Notes: generated by a model not told the origin, from the letters alone. 64,000 nt of DNA from an uncultured Erythrobacter sp. (GCA_947488755.1 CANLAD010000001.1:510247-574246); one strand, 5' to 3'; counted from the first letter of the stretch, positions 33,693-42,002 are shown. A program made the numbers and translations.

Positions 33693-35020
33693 GCTACCCT
33701 TCCCCGAAGCAGCTCTTCGAACCGGGGAAAGCTCGTTGCGATCGGCGCGGTATCATCGATTGCCACGCCATCGCGGCTCGCAAGTCCCGCCACCGCCATC
33801 GCCATGGCGATCCGGTGATCGAGGCGGGTCTGCACCTCGGCCCCCTCAGGCGTGCCAGGAAGCGCGTCACCGCCGGTGCCGGTAATGGTCAATCCATCCT
33901 CGCGCTCGGTCACGCGGGCACCGGCAAGCTCCAGCGCCTTTGCCATGGTGGTGAGCCGGTCGCTTTCCTTAACCCGCAATTCCTCAAGCCCGCTTGTGCG
34001 CGTGGTTCCTTGCGCAAACGCGGCGGCAACGAATAGCGCGGGAAATTCGTCGATCATGCTCGGGGCCAGCGCCGGATCGACATCGACACCTGTCAGCGCC
34101 GAATGCGTGACCCTGAGATCCGCAACCGGCTCACCGCCAACCTCGCGCCGGTCCATTTCCTCGATCGCGCCGCCCATGTCGCGCAGCACCTCGATCAGAC
34201 CGGCTCGGGTCGGATTGAGGCCGACATTTTCTATCACAAGCTCGCTTCCCGGCACGATCAACGCCGCGACAATGAAGAACGCGGCGGAGGATGGATCGCC
34301 CGGCACAGTCACATCGCACGGGGTCAGCTCGACCTCGCCGTGTAGGTATATCACGCGCGCGCCGTCCCCCTCGCCGATATCCAGCCGCGCGCCGAAGCCT
34401 GCCAGCATCCGCTCGGTATGGTCGCGCGTCGCGACTGGCTCGATCACGCTTGTGACGCCCGGCGTATTGAGGCCGGCAAGCAATACCGCGCTTTTCACCT
34501 GCGCGCTCGCCACGGGCAGGCGGTACGCGATCGGCACGGCGGGCAGCGCGCCTCGCAGCATCAACGGGAGCGTGCCGCCGGGCGAGGCTTCGATGCTCGC
34601 ACCCATCTGTTCGAGCGGCGCGATCACGCGGTCCATCGGTCGGCTCGAGAGGCTGGCATCCCCTGTGAAAGTGGCGGTGATGCCGTGGCTCGCGACTAGT
34701 CCCATCAGCAGGCGGGTGGATGTGCCCGAATTGCCCATGTCGAGCGCGCCGGTCGGTTGGAGGAGGCTGCCCGCACCGACACCGTCGATGCGCCATGACC
34801 CGTCGCCGTCGCGCTCGATCTGCGCGCCGAACTGCCGCATTGCGCCGATGGTGGCGAGCACATCTTCGCCCTCCAGCAAGCCCGTGACGTGACTTGTCCC
34901 CACGGCGAGCGATGCAAACATGATGGCGCGGTGACTTATCGACTTGTCGCCGGGCACGGCCAAGCTGCCCGTTAGCGGGCCGAGTGGTGTGAAGCGTCTT
35001 GCGGTGTGGGGGGCGGGCAT
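33689..35020 (-). CDS. aroA: 3-phosphoshikimate 1-carboxyvinyltransferase (EPSP synthase)
   Basis: 443 residues, two inside-out alpha/beta domains. It transfers enolpyruvyl from PEP to shikimate-3-phosphate. LAVPGDKSISHRAIMFASLA (about 18-37) and DMGNSGTSTRLLMGLVASHG line the substrate site; RPMDRVIAPLEQMGA and KESDRLTTMAKALELAGA are further signatures. The motif at the PEP loop is GNSGTSTR, in which the alanine common to class I enzymes is replaced by serine, as in class II-type enzymes of many alphaproteobacteria. Start ATG 35020 gives MPAPHTARRFTPLG; the open frame to 35194 lacks similarity. Confidence 0.95.
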   Translation of the reverse strand: MPAPHTARRFTPLGPLTGSLAVPGDKSISHRAIMFASLAVGTSHVTGLLEGEDVLATIGAMRQFGAQIERDGDGSWRIDGVGAGSLLQPTGALDMGNSGTSTRLLMGLVASHGITATFTGDASLSSRPMDRVIAPLEQMGASIEASPGGTLPLMLRGALPAVPIAYRLPVASAQVKSAVLLAGLNTPGVTSVIEPVATRDHTERMLAGFGARLDIGEGDGARVIYLHGEVELTPCDVTVPGDPSSAAFFIVAALIVPGSELVIENVGLNPTRAGLIEVLRDMGGAIEEMDRREVGGEPVADLRVTHSALTGVDVDPALAPSMIDEFPALFVAAAFAQGTTRTSGLEELRVKESDRLTTMAKALELAGARVTEREDGLTITGTGGDALPGTPEGAEVQTRLDHRIAMAMAVAGLASRDGVAIDDTAPIATSFPRFEELLRGRVA

Positions 35021-35169
35021 ATTTGCGCGTGGTCTTTGACAGCGCACCACCCTTCTGGCAAGGCGCGCCCCACTTTCGGATCGGGCGCTTGTAACACGCT
35101 CGGCTCCGTCCCACACCAACATCAATGAAGACGGTCCTGCCCTTGCGGCAGACGAACACAGGATTTGCG

Positions 35170-35508
35170 ATGGCCAAGCCAGAATGGGGCACAAAGCGTA
35201 CCTGCCCGAATTGCGGTACGCGCTTTTACGATCTCGGCAACGAGGATCCGGTCACATGCGTTGAGTGTGGCAACGAATGGTATCCCGAGCCGGTGCTGAA
35301 ATCGAAGCAGCCGATCCCGGTCGAAGAAGAGAAGAAGAAGGATCAGGAACCCGACAGCGATCTTTCGGGCGATGACGACGATGAGCTGAAGGACATCGAG
35401 AACATCGATGACGACGACGATTCGCCAGACAACGATGTCGACCTCGGCGGCGACGACGATCTCGGCGTGTCGAAGGGCAAGGGCGACGACGAAGACGACG
35501 AAAGCTGA
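35170..35508 (+). CDS. TIGR02300 / FYDLN-acid family protein
   Basis: 112 residues. The N-terminal part MAKPEWGTKRTCPNCGTRFYDLGNEDPVTC is the family signature: a Cys4 zinc ribbon (CPNC ... CVEC) with FYDLN changed to FYDLG. The C-terminal two-thirds are an extremely acidic Asp/Glu tail (for example DDDDELKDIENIDDDDDSPD). The family is restricted to alphaproteobacteria and often sits beside aroA and a tRNA-Ala, as here; function is unknown, though the zinc ribbon and acidic tail suggest a nucleic-acid or chaperone-like role. I start at ATG 35170 (AGGA upstream); the frame to 35125 adds 15 unrelated residues. Divergent from aroA. Confidence 0.88.
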   Translation: MAKPEWGTKRTCPNCGTRFYDLGNEDPVTCVECGNEWYPEPVLKSKQPIPVEEEKKKDQEPDSDLSGDDDDELKDIENIDDDDDSPDNDVDLGGDDDLGVSKGKGDDEDDES

Positions 35509-35598
35509 TCGGCGGTGCCATCCACGGTGTGGTTGGCACCCCGGATCGGCCTAAACACCCTTGCCATTCGGACGGTGGCGCTCTATCGGGCGCCCTCC

Positions 35599-35627
35599 TT
35601 GCGAGAGCGAGGGGCCGAGTCTATCTA
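35599..35627 (+). promoter_or_regulatory. Promoter of tRNA-Ala
   Basis: TTGCGA (35599-35604), 17 bases, TATCTA (35622-35627); the tRNA begins 26 bases after the -10 box. Confidence 0.6.
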
Positions 35628-35653
35628 GCGTAGATCGGCCGATACGATGTTTC

Positions 35654-35729
35654 GGGGCCTTAGCTCAGCTGGGAGAGCGCAACACTGGCAGTGTTGAGGT
35701 CAGCGGTTCGATCCCGCTAGGCTCCACCA
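35654..35729 (+). tRNA. tRNA-Ala (anticodon GGC)
   Basis: A 76-nt cloverleaf. Acceptor arms GGGGCCT (35654-35660) and AGGCTCC (35719-35725) with one G-U pair; D-loop AGCTCAGCTGGGAGAGC; anticodon stem CAACA/TGTTG around CTGGCAG, giving GGC; T-loop GGTTCGATCC; and an encoded CCA end (35727-35729). It lies between the FYDLN gene and ffh. Confidence 0.97.
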
Positions 35730-36052
35730 TCTCATCGTCTCGCGGCCCTGTGCTTGCTGCGAATGGCGGTGTCGCCCGCTTCCGGTGCTCACGACCTTGA
35801 TGGTCGCTGCGCGCCGGTTCTCCGACACCACCATTCTCGCTGGCGCCCAGAACCGCGATCCGACGAGATGGCACTTAGAGATATTTTCCTCGCCATCCGC
35901 GAGGGGCGAAGCGACGCGGCAATCCAGTCCTGTGCTTCTGATTGAGAAAAGCCGGTCCTTGGATCAGGACCGCACGCTGGCCGACGAGGTTTCGTCCGCC
36001 GGCGTTTTTCGCGTTTATTCCTGGCCACGCGCTGGGGAGGAGTTGAAGACAC
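35730..36052. other. Gene-free stretch between tRNA-Ala and ffh
   Basis: 323 bases without a supportable gene. It contains a half copy of repeat family A (35899-35927), a small hairpin (CGGTCCT/AGGACCG around 35953-35973) and, just before ffh, the ribosome site GGGGAGGAG. A short leftward open frame here that reads through the tRNA is an artefact. Confidence 0.6.
35899..35927. repeat. Repeat family A, truncated half copy
   Basis: The 29 bases match one arm of the full elements: 28 of 29 are identical to the reverse complement of the right arm of the copy at 18814-18898. The opposite arm and the outer CGTCATT are missing. Confidence 0.7.
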
Positions 36053-37549
36053 GTGTTTGACAATCTGTCCGACCGCCTCGGCGGGGTCTTCGATCGCCTC
36101 AAGGGGCGCGGTGCGCTGCGCGAACAGGACGTGCGCGATGCCATGCGCGAAGTGCGCGTTGCTCTGCTCGAAGCCGATGTTGCGCTGCCGGTTGCGCGGC
36201 AATTTATCGACAACGTCACCGAAAAGGCCGTTGGGCAGGAAGTCCTGAAATCGGTCAAGCCAGGCCAGCAGGTCGTCAAGATAGTCCATGACGAACTGGT
36301 CGCGATGCTCGGCGGTGATCCTGAGGATCCGCAGGGCGCGATCGAAGGCGCCACGCTGAACCTCGAAGCCAAACCGCCGGTCGTGGTGATGATGGTCGGT
36401 CTTCAAGGCTCGGGTAAAACGACGACCACGGCCAAGCTGGGCAAGCTGATCCGCGAGCGGCACGGCAAGAAGGCCATGATGGCGTCGCTCGACGTCAACC
36501 GCCCCGCGGCGCAGGAACAGCTGGCGGTGCTGGGAAGCCAGGTCGATGTCGCGACCCTGCCGGTGGTCGCCGGGCAGCAGCCGGTCGACATTGCGCGGCG
36601 GGCAATGGAATCCGCACGGCTCCAGAATTTCGACGTGCTGCTGCTCGACACCGCGGGCCGCCTGCATGTCGACGAAGCGCTGATGGCCGAGATGAAGGCT
36701 GTCTCCGGCGTCAGCGCACCGACCGAAGTGCTGCTGGTGGTCGACAGCCTCACCGGGCAGGACGCGGTCAACGTCGCGCAGAGCTTTTCGGGCGAAGTGC
36801 CGCTCACCGGCGTTGTCCTCACCCGGATGGATGGCGATGCGCGCGGCGGTGCTGCGCTCTCCATGCGCGCGGTCACGGGCAAACCGATCAAGTTCGCCGG
36901 AACCGGCGAAAAGCTCGACGCGATCGAGCCGTTCCGCCCGCAATCGGTCGCCGACCGAATTCTCGGCATGGGCGATGTCGTCAGCCTGGTCGAAAAGGCC
37001 GCGGCGACGATCAAAGAGGACGAGGCGGCCAAACTCGCCGAAAATTTCGAGAAGGGCAAGTTCGACCTCGAAGATCTGCGCATGCAGCTGCGTCAGATGC
37101 AGAACATGGGCGGACTCGGCATGCTGGCGGGCATGATGCCGGGCATGAAGAAAGCCAAGCAGGCGATGGCCGCCGCCGACATGGACGACAAGGTGCTGGT
37201 CCATATGGACGCGATCATCGGGTCGATGACGTCCAAGGAGCGCAAAAACCCGAACCTGATGAACGCCAAGCGCAAGAAGCGCGTCGCTGCGGGCAGCGGG
37301 ACTAGCGTGCAGAACGTCAACAAGCTGCTCAAGATGCATCAGGAAATGGGCCGCGCGATGAAGCAGCTCAAGAAGATGGGCGGGCTGAAAAGCCTTGCCG
37401 CGATGTTCGGCGCTGGCGGCCCCGGAGGCGCGCCCGGCATGGGTGGCCCCGGCGGGGCGGGCGGTCTGCCCGGCCTTGGCGGACCGGGCGGCGCTGGCGG
37501 ATTGCCGCCGGGCCTACCCGGCCTCGGCGGTCCCAAGGGTAAAAAGTAA
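36053..37549 (+). CDS. ffh: Signal recognition particle protein Ffh
   Basis: 498 residues starting at GTG 36053 (GGGGAGGAG upstream; the protein begins MFDNLSDRLGGVF). Ffh binds signal sequences and 4.5S RNA and targets ribosomes to FtsY. The NG GTPase domain has G1 GLQGSGKTTTTAKLG (about 113-127), G3 LLDTAGRLHVDE, G4 LTRMDGDARGGA, and the closing IKFAGTGEKLD. The M domain has the Met-rich MGGLGMLAGMMPGMKKAKQAM and the RNA-binding SMTSKERKNPNLMNAKRKKRVA with GSGTSVQNVN. The last ~45 residues are a Gly/Pro-rich repeat tail (GGPGGAGGLPGLGGPGG...) seen in many alphaproteobacterial Ffh proteins. Confidence 0.96.
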   Translation: MFDNLSDRLGGVFDRLKGRGALREQDVRDAMREVRVALLEADVALPVARQFIDNVTEKAVGQEVLKSVKPGQQVVKIVHDELVAMLGGDPEDPQGAIEGATLNLEAKPPVVVMMVGLQGSGKTTTTAKLGKLIRERHGKKAMMASLDVNRPAAQEQLAVLGSQVDVATLPVVAGQQPVDIARRAMESARLQNFDVLLLDTAGRLHVDEALMAEMKAVSGVSAPTEVLLVVDSLTGQDAVNVAQSFSGEVPLTGVVLTRMDGDARGGAALSMRAVTGKPIKFAGTGEKLDAIEPFRPQSVADRILGMGDVVSLVEKAAATIKEDEAAKLAENFEKGKFDLEDLRMQLRQMQNMGGLGMLAGMMPGMKKAKQAMAAADMDDKVLVHMDAIIGSMTSKERKNPNLMNAKRKKRVAAGSGTSVQNVNKLLKMHQEMGRAMKQLKKMGGLKSLAAMFGAGGPGGAPGMGGPGGAGGLPGLGGPGGAGGLPPGLPGLGGPKGKK

Positions 37550-37590
37550 TTTCAATAAATCATAAGCTTATATTTGAAAGGTAAGACATA

Positions 37591-38127
37591 ATGGCAATTG
37601 CACTCAGGCTTTCGCGCGGCGGCGCCAAGAAGCGTCCGTATTATCGCATCGTGGCGGCGGACAACCGCTCGCCGCGTGACGGCAAGTATCTCGAGCAGAT
37701 CGGAACCTACAACCCCCTCCTCGCCAAGGATGACGCGAACCGCGTGAAACTTGACGAGGATCGCGCGCGCTACTGGATCGGTGTTGGCGCGCAGCCGTCC
37801 GACCGTGTCCTGCGCTTCCTCGACGCCGCCGGGATCATGGAGCGCGAGGCGCGCAACAACCCGCAAAAGGCAGAGCCGGGCGAAAAGGCCAAGGAACGCG
37901 CCGAAGAGAAGGCCGAGAAGGCAAAGGAAGCCGAAGAGGCGCTGAAGGCGGCTGAAGAGGAAGCGAAGGCGGCCAAGGAGGCTCCGGCTGAAGAAGCGCC
38001 CGCCGAAGACGCTCCGGCTGAAGAGGCCAAGATCGAAGACGCTTCCGCTGAAGAAGCCAAGAGCGAAGACGCACCTGCCGAGGAAGCCAAGGCTGACGAG
38101 GCTGGCGAAGAGAAGGCCGAGGGCTAA
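37591..38127 (+). CDS. rpsP: 30S ribosomal protein S16 with long acidic tail
   Basis: 178 residues, about twice the length of a minimal S16. Residues 1-80 are the ribosomal domain ([57 protein letters not shown]). From about residue 90 on comes an Ala/Glu/Lys-rich tail with repeating units of the type [16 protein letters not shown], predicted helical or disordered. Extended S16 tails are common in alphaproteobacteria; the number of units here is large. A good site (GAAAGG) precedes the ATG. It is the second gene of ffh-rpsP-rimM; the ffh-rpsP gap (37550-37590) is notably A/T-rich. Confidence 0.95.
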   Translation: MAIALRLSRGGAKKRPYYRIVAADNRSPRDGKYLEQIGTYNPLLAKDDANRVKLDEDRARYWIGVGAQPSDRVLRFLDAAGIMEREARNNPQKAEPGEKAKERAEEKAEKAKEAEEALKAAEEEAKAAKEAPAEEAPAEDAPAEEAKIEDASAEEAKSEDAPAEEAKADEAGEEKAEG

Positions 38128-38171
38128 ATCCGAATGGTGTCGTGCGGCGCTTGCCCGAACAGGTGTCCGGC

Positions 38172-38672
38172 GTGAGCGCCACCCGCATCGAACTCGCCGC
38201 GATCACCGGCGCGCACGGTGTGAATGGCGAAGTGCGGCTCAAGCTGCTGGGGGAGGGCATCGACGCCCTCCGCCAGCACCGCGCTTTCAACGATGGCGCG
38301 CTGGAACTGCGCAAGGTTCGCTCTGACAACAAAGGCGGGGCGATCGCGCGCCTGGCTGGGATCGAGAACCGATCGCAGGCGGAGAAACTGCGCGGCACCG
38401 TGCTGACCGTCCCGCGCGAGGCTCTGCCTGACCTTGCCGAGGACCAATACTACCACGCCGACCTTATCGGCCTTCCGGTGCAAACCGATACCGGCGAGAT
38501 CGTTGGCCGGGTGATCGCGGTCGAGAATTTCGGCGCAACCGACATTATCGAGATCGAACGCGAGCCTGCTCCCGCCAAAGGCATGGCGACGTTCATGGTC
38601 CCGGTGACGGATCAAGCCGTGCTTGATTGGAATGACGAGCGGCTTGTCGTCGCGGCGGCATTCGTGGAGTAA
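38172..38672 (+). CDS. rimM: Ribosome maturation factor RimM
   Basis: 166 residues from GTG 38172 (AGGTG about 8 bases before). GTG 38163 and GTG 38142 in the same frame are alternatives and there is no in-frame ATG. RimM binds S19 and helps mature the 30S head. The N-terminal RimM barrel has IELAAITGAHGVNGEVRLKLLG and the PRC-barrel half has YYHADLIGLPVQTDTGEIVG, IIEIERE and the closing TFMVPVTDQAVLDW. In relatives trmD follows immediately; here three other genes intervene. Confidence 0.93.
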   Translation: MSATRIELAAITGAHGVNGEVRLKLLGEGIDALRQHRAFNDGALELRKVRSDNKGGAIARLAGIENRSQAEKLRGTVLTVPREALPDLAEDQYYHADLIGLPVQTDTGEIVGRVIAVENFGATDIIEIEREPAPAKGMATFMVPVTDQAVLDWNDERLVVAAAFVE

Positions 38673-38709
38673 TCGGGAACAATTGCGTATTTTCGAACAC
38701 TGTTTCGGT

Positions 38710-39423
38710 ATGAAATACGCATTGCTTCTATCCGTTTGCGCGCTCGCGGGCGCGTGTTCCGAAACCTCGCAACCCGAAACAAGCCCGCCCCCTGGCACCG
38801 GTAGCGATCTCGCCACCGGCACCCGACCTGCCGGTCAGCCGCAACTCGCGACCGTCGAGGGGCGCGTTGAGGAAGGCGTCGAATGCGACATTCTCCGCAC
38901 GCCCGATGGCGAGGAATGGGCGGTCAATTTCGGGGAAGCCGATTTCGGCCCGGGCGATTACATCCGCCTCACCGGCGAAGTCGCCGATGCGAGCTTCTGC
39001 ATGGAGGGTGAGGGCACGCTGATCCCGCAGACCATCGACGAAATCGATCCACCCGCCCGCGATCGCGATCCGGCCCGCGCTGGCGGGATCGCGCTGACCG
39101 AAGATTACGTAATTGGAAGCTGGGTGGCCAAGGGCGTGGATGCCGATTGTGCGAAGCCGGACATCGATATCAACAAAAGCCCCGGCGCGATCGTGATGGA
39201 GAGTGCGGTCAGCGGCATCCCGACCGACAGCCGCGTCGTCCTCGGTGACGATCCCCGGCTCGACCTCGACGATCCGCTGCCCGACCTCCCGCTCGAATCG
39301 CGCGGCCCCGATGGTTTGGCGATACTGCCGTCACCGCAGGCGAGGCCCAACGATCCGATCAGCATTGCCGGTCATACCATCGACGGAGCTGGCGTCGTGT
39401 TCGTGAAATGCGCGGATAGCTAA
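38710..39423 (+). CDS. Hypothetical lipoprotein inserted between rimM and trmD
   Basis: 237 residues. The signal peptide with lipobox MKYALLLSVCALAGAC gives Cys at residue 16. A Pro/Ser/Thr-rich linker (ETSQPETSPPPGTGS) follows. The globular part has VEGRVEEGVECDILRTPDGEEWAVNFG and FGPGDYIRLTGEVADASFC, suggesting a beta-rich OB-like domain, and later VKCADS at the end. I use ATG 38710; the open frame to 38623 reads through the end of rimM. A ribosome site is weak. No named family; sphingomonad lipoproteins of this style are unassigned. Confidence 0.72.
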   Translation: MKYALLLSVCALAGACSETSQPETSPPPGTGSDLATGTRPAGQPQLATVEGRVEEGVECDILRTPDGEEWAVNFGEADFGPGDYIRLTGEVADASFCMEGEGTLIPQTIDEIDPPARDRDPARAGGIALTEDYVIGSWVAKGVDADCAKPDIDINKSPGAIVMESAVSGIPTDSRVVLGDDPRLDLDDPLPDLPLESRGPDGLAILPSPQARPNDPISIAGHTIDGAGVVFVKCADS

Positions 39424-39462
39424 GCGCTGGTCTTGGCCGCGCGGTGCCTTTAGGCAGGCGCG

Positions 39463-40416
39463 ATGACCAAGTTGAACGTCGCCATCTGTCAGGCCGCTCC
39501 GGTGCCGCTCGATATCGGGGCTGGGATCGAGAAGGCGGTGCGGCTTGCGCGAGAGGCGATCGAGGGCGGGGCGCGGTTCATCGCATTCGGCGAGACGTTT
39601 CTGGGCGGCTATCCGCTGTGGCTCGACGAAGCGCCGGGCGCGGCCTTGTGGGATCACCCGGGGACGAAGGCGCTCCATGCGATCATGCTGGAGCAGGCGA
39701 TCGTCGCGAATGACGAGCGGCTGCTGCCCTTGCAGGAATTGTGCGACGCTAGCGGGGCGTGCATCTCGATCGGCGCGCATGAGCGGGTGCGGCGCAGCCT
39801 TTACAACAACCAGTTGCTGTTTCGCCCCGGTCAGCCGCCGCTCAATCATCGCAAGCTGGTGCCGACGCATGGCGAGCGCCTGATCTGGATGCGCGGCGAT
39901 GGCTCGACTTTGGGCGTGCATCAGGCAGAATGGGGCCGGGCGGGCAACCTCATCTGCTGGGAGCACTGGATGCCGCTAGCCCGCGCGGCGATGCACAATC
40001 TGGGCGAGGACGTGCACGTCGCCGCCTGGCCGACCGTGCGCGAGGAATATGCGCTCGCCTCGCGGCACTACGCGATGGAGGGGCGGTGCTTCGTGCTGGC
40101 GGCGGGGTTAATGCAGCGCAAGGTAGATTTGTTCGAGGGGTTGGAGCGGGTTGGTGGGTCTGCGGAGGGGGGCGAGTTGTTCGAGGCGATCGAAAGCGAG
40201 CAGCTGAACAGAGGCGGCTCCATGATCATCGCCCCTAACGCGCGGGTGGCGGCGCAGGCGGGCGAGGGCGAGAAAATCCTCCATGCCGAACTGGACTTAA
40301 GCGAAATCGGGCAGGGACTGACGAGCCTCGACACCGATGGGCATTACTCACGGCCCGATGTGTTTGAGCTTCATGTTGATACAAGGCCGAAAGATGGCGT
40401 TCTTTTCAACTCCTGA
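39463..40416 (+). CDS. Nitrilase-branch carbon-nitrogen hydrolase
   Basis: 317 residues of the nitrilase superfamily, which hydrolyses nitriles or amides through a Cys-Glu-Lys triad. The triad is visible: E44 in AFGETFLGGYP, K131 in LNHRKLVPTHGERL, and C165 in NLICWEHWMPLARAAM. The CWE(N/H)WMPLAR form is that of true nitrilases (branch 1) rather than amidases, so hydrolysis of an organic nitrile to an acid is likely; the substrate is unknown. It sits between rimM and trmD, in a cluster with the lipoprotein and the next orphan, and is divergent in role from the translation genes around it. Confidence 0.88.
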   Translation: MTKLNVAICQAAPVPLDIGAGIEKAVRLAREAIEGGARFIAFGETFLGGYPLWLDEAPGAALWDHPGTKALHAIMLEQAIVANDERLLPLQELCDASGACISIGAHERVRRSLYNNQLLFRPGQPPLNHRKLVPTHGERLIWMRGDGSTLGVHQAEWGRAGNLICWEHWMPLARAAMHNLGEDVHVAAWPTVREEYALASRHYAMEGRCFVLAAGLMQRKVDLFEGLERVGGSAEGGELFEAIESEQLNRGGSMIIAPNARVAAQAGEGEKILHAELDLSEIGQGLTSLDTDGHYSRPDVFELHVDTRPKDGVLFNS

Positions 40417-40780
40417 CGATCCGCCGCCAGAGAGCGAAGGCGCGCTTGCTTACGTTCTCTGGGTCGCGCGGGATTGTCATGGGATTGAGAAAGCGCAACC
40501 GCAAATGGCGTTGGAGCAGGAATTGGACATTGTCGGCGACGATGTCGATTACTTCGCACAAAAACTCGCAGACCGATATGGTCTGTGGATTTATGACTGG
40601 CCGTGGCAGCGATTTACCGAATTGAACGAGGGCGTTTCGCCACTTTTTCCGTTCGTGCTCGTCTGGCAGTTAGCCACATGGCCGCTGCGGGGGAGCTTCA
40701 GCTACCCAAGCCAATTTGAGCGCTTGGAGTTAGGTCATATTTCTCGCGTGATTGAGGCAGGTGAATGGATCGACCCATGA
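40394..40780 (+). CDS. Orphan hypothetical protein, possibly DUF1493-like
   Basis: 128 residues from ATG 40394, overlapping the end of the nitrilase gene by 23 bases in another frame; the open frame to 40337 lies inside that gene. The stop overlaps the trmD start (ATGA). The segment [33 protein letters not shown] and the C-terminal [13 protein letters not shown] have the layout of DUF1493 proteins (acyl-carrier-like, acidic), but this is a weak, by-eye match. Base composition is A/T-richer than trmD. It may be a late acquisition. Confidence 0.55.
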   Translation: MAFFSTPDDPPPESEGALAYVLWVARDCHGIEKAQPQMALEQELDIVGDDVDYFAQKLADRYGLWIYDWPWQRFTELNEGVSPLFPFVLVWQLATWPLRGSFSYPSQFERLELGHISRVIEAGEWIDP

Positions 40781-41613
40781 CCTTCGCCGCCACCATTCTT
40801 ACGCTCTACCCGGAGATGTTTCCCGGCCCGCTCGGCACTTCGCTCGCGGGCAAGGCACTTGGACGGGGGGATTGGTCTTGCGAGACCGTCAACCCGCGCG
40901 ATTTTGCGACCGACCGGCATCGCACGGTCGATGATACGCCTGCGGGTGGCGGGGCGGGAATGGTGCTCAAGGCGGATGTGCTGGCGGCGGCGCTGGACGG
41001 TGTTTTTTCTCCCCTCCCCGGCGAGGAGGGGCCGGGGGTGGGGGCTCCAGAGCCATCGACCTCGCACACCCACCCCTCAATCCCCTCCCTGGAGGGAGGG
41101 GAGGCAGCGCGGCCCATTCTCGCCATGACCCCGCGAGGGCGGCCTATCACCCAAGCACGCATCCGCGAAATCGCCTCCGGTCCCGGCGTCACCCTAATTT
41201 GCGGCCGGTTCGAAGGCTTTGACGAGCGCCTGTTCGAGGCCCGCCCGCAGATCGAGCAGGTCAGCCTCGCCGATATCGTGCTTTCCGGCGGAGAACCCGC
41301 CGCGCTTGCCATACTCGATGCTTGCATTCGGCTGCTTCCCGGCGTAATGGGCGCGGCTTCAAGCGGGGCTGAGGAGTCGTTCGAGGACGGTCTGCTCGAA
41401 TACCCGCAATATACCCGACCATCCGAATGGGAAGGGCGCGCGATCCCCGAAGTGCTGCGATCGGGGGATCATGCGAAGATCGCGGCGTGGCGCAAGCAAC
41501 GCAGCGAGGAAGACACACGGTTACGCAGGCCGGACCTTTGGGAGCGTCATACGGACGCTCGGGACCAGTCTGCCTCTGGCGCGCGGCATGAAACGAAGGG
41601 ACCGGACCAGTGA
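40777..41613 (+). CDS. trmD: tRNA (guanine-N1)-methyltransferase TrmD with in-frame insertion
   Basis: 278 residues, about 30-40 longer than typical. It makes m1G37 in tRNAs that read CNN and related codons, preventing frameshifts. Trefoil-knot SAM sites are intact: [20 protein letters not shown] and [20 protein letters not shown]; the N-terminal [42 protein letters not shown] and the C-terminal [15 protein letters not shown] are normal. Between LAAALDG and [12 protein letters not shown], where relatives have a short loop, lie about 33 Pro/Gly/Glu/Ser residues (78-109) encoded by a palindromic element (separate entry). The loop is away from both signature sites, so the enzyme is probably active. 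ATGA overlap with the preceding orphan fixes the start. Confidence 0.94.
   Translation: MTFAATILTLYPEMFPGPLGTSLAGKALGRGDWSCETVNPRDFATDRHRTVDDTPAGGGAGMVLKADVLAAALDGVFSPLPGEEGPGVGAPEPSTSHTHPSIPSLEGGEAARPILAMTPRGRPITQARIREIASGPGVTLICGRFEGFDERLFEARPQIEQVSLADIVLSGGEPAALAILDACIRLLPGVMGAASSGAEESFEDGLLEYPQYTRPSEWEGRAIPEVLRSGDHAKIAAWRKQRSEEDTRLRRPDLWERHTDARDQSASGARHETKGPDQ
41009..41103. repeat. Palindromic element inserted in frame inside trmD
   Basis: The outer ten bases CTCCCCTCCC (41009-41018) are perfectly inverted at 41094-41103 (GGGAGGGGAG). Internal GGGGGTGGGG / CCCACCCC stretches also pair. It is 95 bases long; the encoded residues are 78-109 of TrmD and no stop arises. This is the mode of Rickettsia palindromic elements, although unrelated in sequence. 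No second copy is in the window. Confidence 0.75.
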
Positions 41614-41978
41614 ACCTGATCCAGCAAATCGAAGCCGAGGAAATCGGCAAGGTCGAACGTGACATTCCCGACTTCCGCGCAGGCGACACCGTGCGTGTCG
41701 GCGTGAAGGTCAAGGAAGGCAATCGCGAGCGTGTGCAGAACTTCGAAGGCGTGGTGATCGCGCGTTCGAACCGGGGCATGGGCTCCAACTTCACCGTGCG
41801 CAAGATGAGCTTTGGCGAAGGGGTGGAGCGTGTGTTCCCGATCTACTCGCCGATCATCGACAGCATCACCGTGGTGCGTCGTGGTATCGTGCGCCGCGCA
41901 AAGCTGTATTACCTGCGCGGTCGCACCGGCAAGCGCGCGCGCATCGCCGAGCGGCGCGAGAACGCCCCGAAGTCGTAA
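41610..41978 (+). CDS. rplS: 50S ribosomal protein L19
   Basis: 122 residues from GTG 41610, which overlaps the trmD stop (GTGA). L19 sits at the 30S-50S interface. [52 protein letters not shown] and [19 protein letters not shown] are all typical. It ends the ffh-rpsP-rimM-...-trmD-rplS series and is followed by a good terminator. Confidence 0.97.
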   Translation: MNLIQQIEAEEIGKVERDIPDFRAGDTVRVGVKVKEGNRERVQNFEGVVIARSNRGMGSNFTVRKMSFGEGVERVFPIYSPIIDSITVVRRGIVRRAKLYYLRGRTGKRARIAERRENAPKS

Positions 41979-42002
41979 GGCTTTCGAGACAGACAATCAG
42001 CC

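Noticed and set aside
35035..35063. TTGACA box before the FYDLN gene as promoter
   Set aside because: The -35 is perfect but at 17 bases only CAAGGC is found; no acceptable -10.
35665..35874. Leftward 69-codon frame containing VEPSGIEPLTSTLPVL
   Set aside because: It reads antisense through tRNA-Ala; the VEPSGIEPLTS string is a well-known false protein made from the 3' end of tRNA genes.
35789..37339. Leftward 516-codon frame opposite ffh
   Set aside because: Antisense shadow of ffh; His/Arg/Asp-rich composition without domains, no ribosome site, and ffh has full family motifs.
37980..38100. Tandem repeat suggesting a mobile element
   Set aside because: It is the in-frame acidic tail of ribosomal protein S16.
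38681..38709. GGAAC before the lipoprotein gene as an EcfG promoter
   Set aside because: No CGTT-like box at 16-17 bases.
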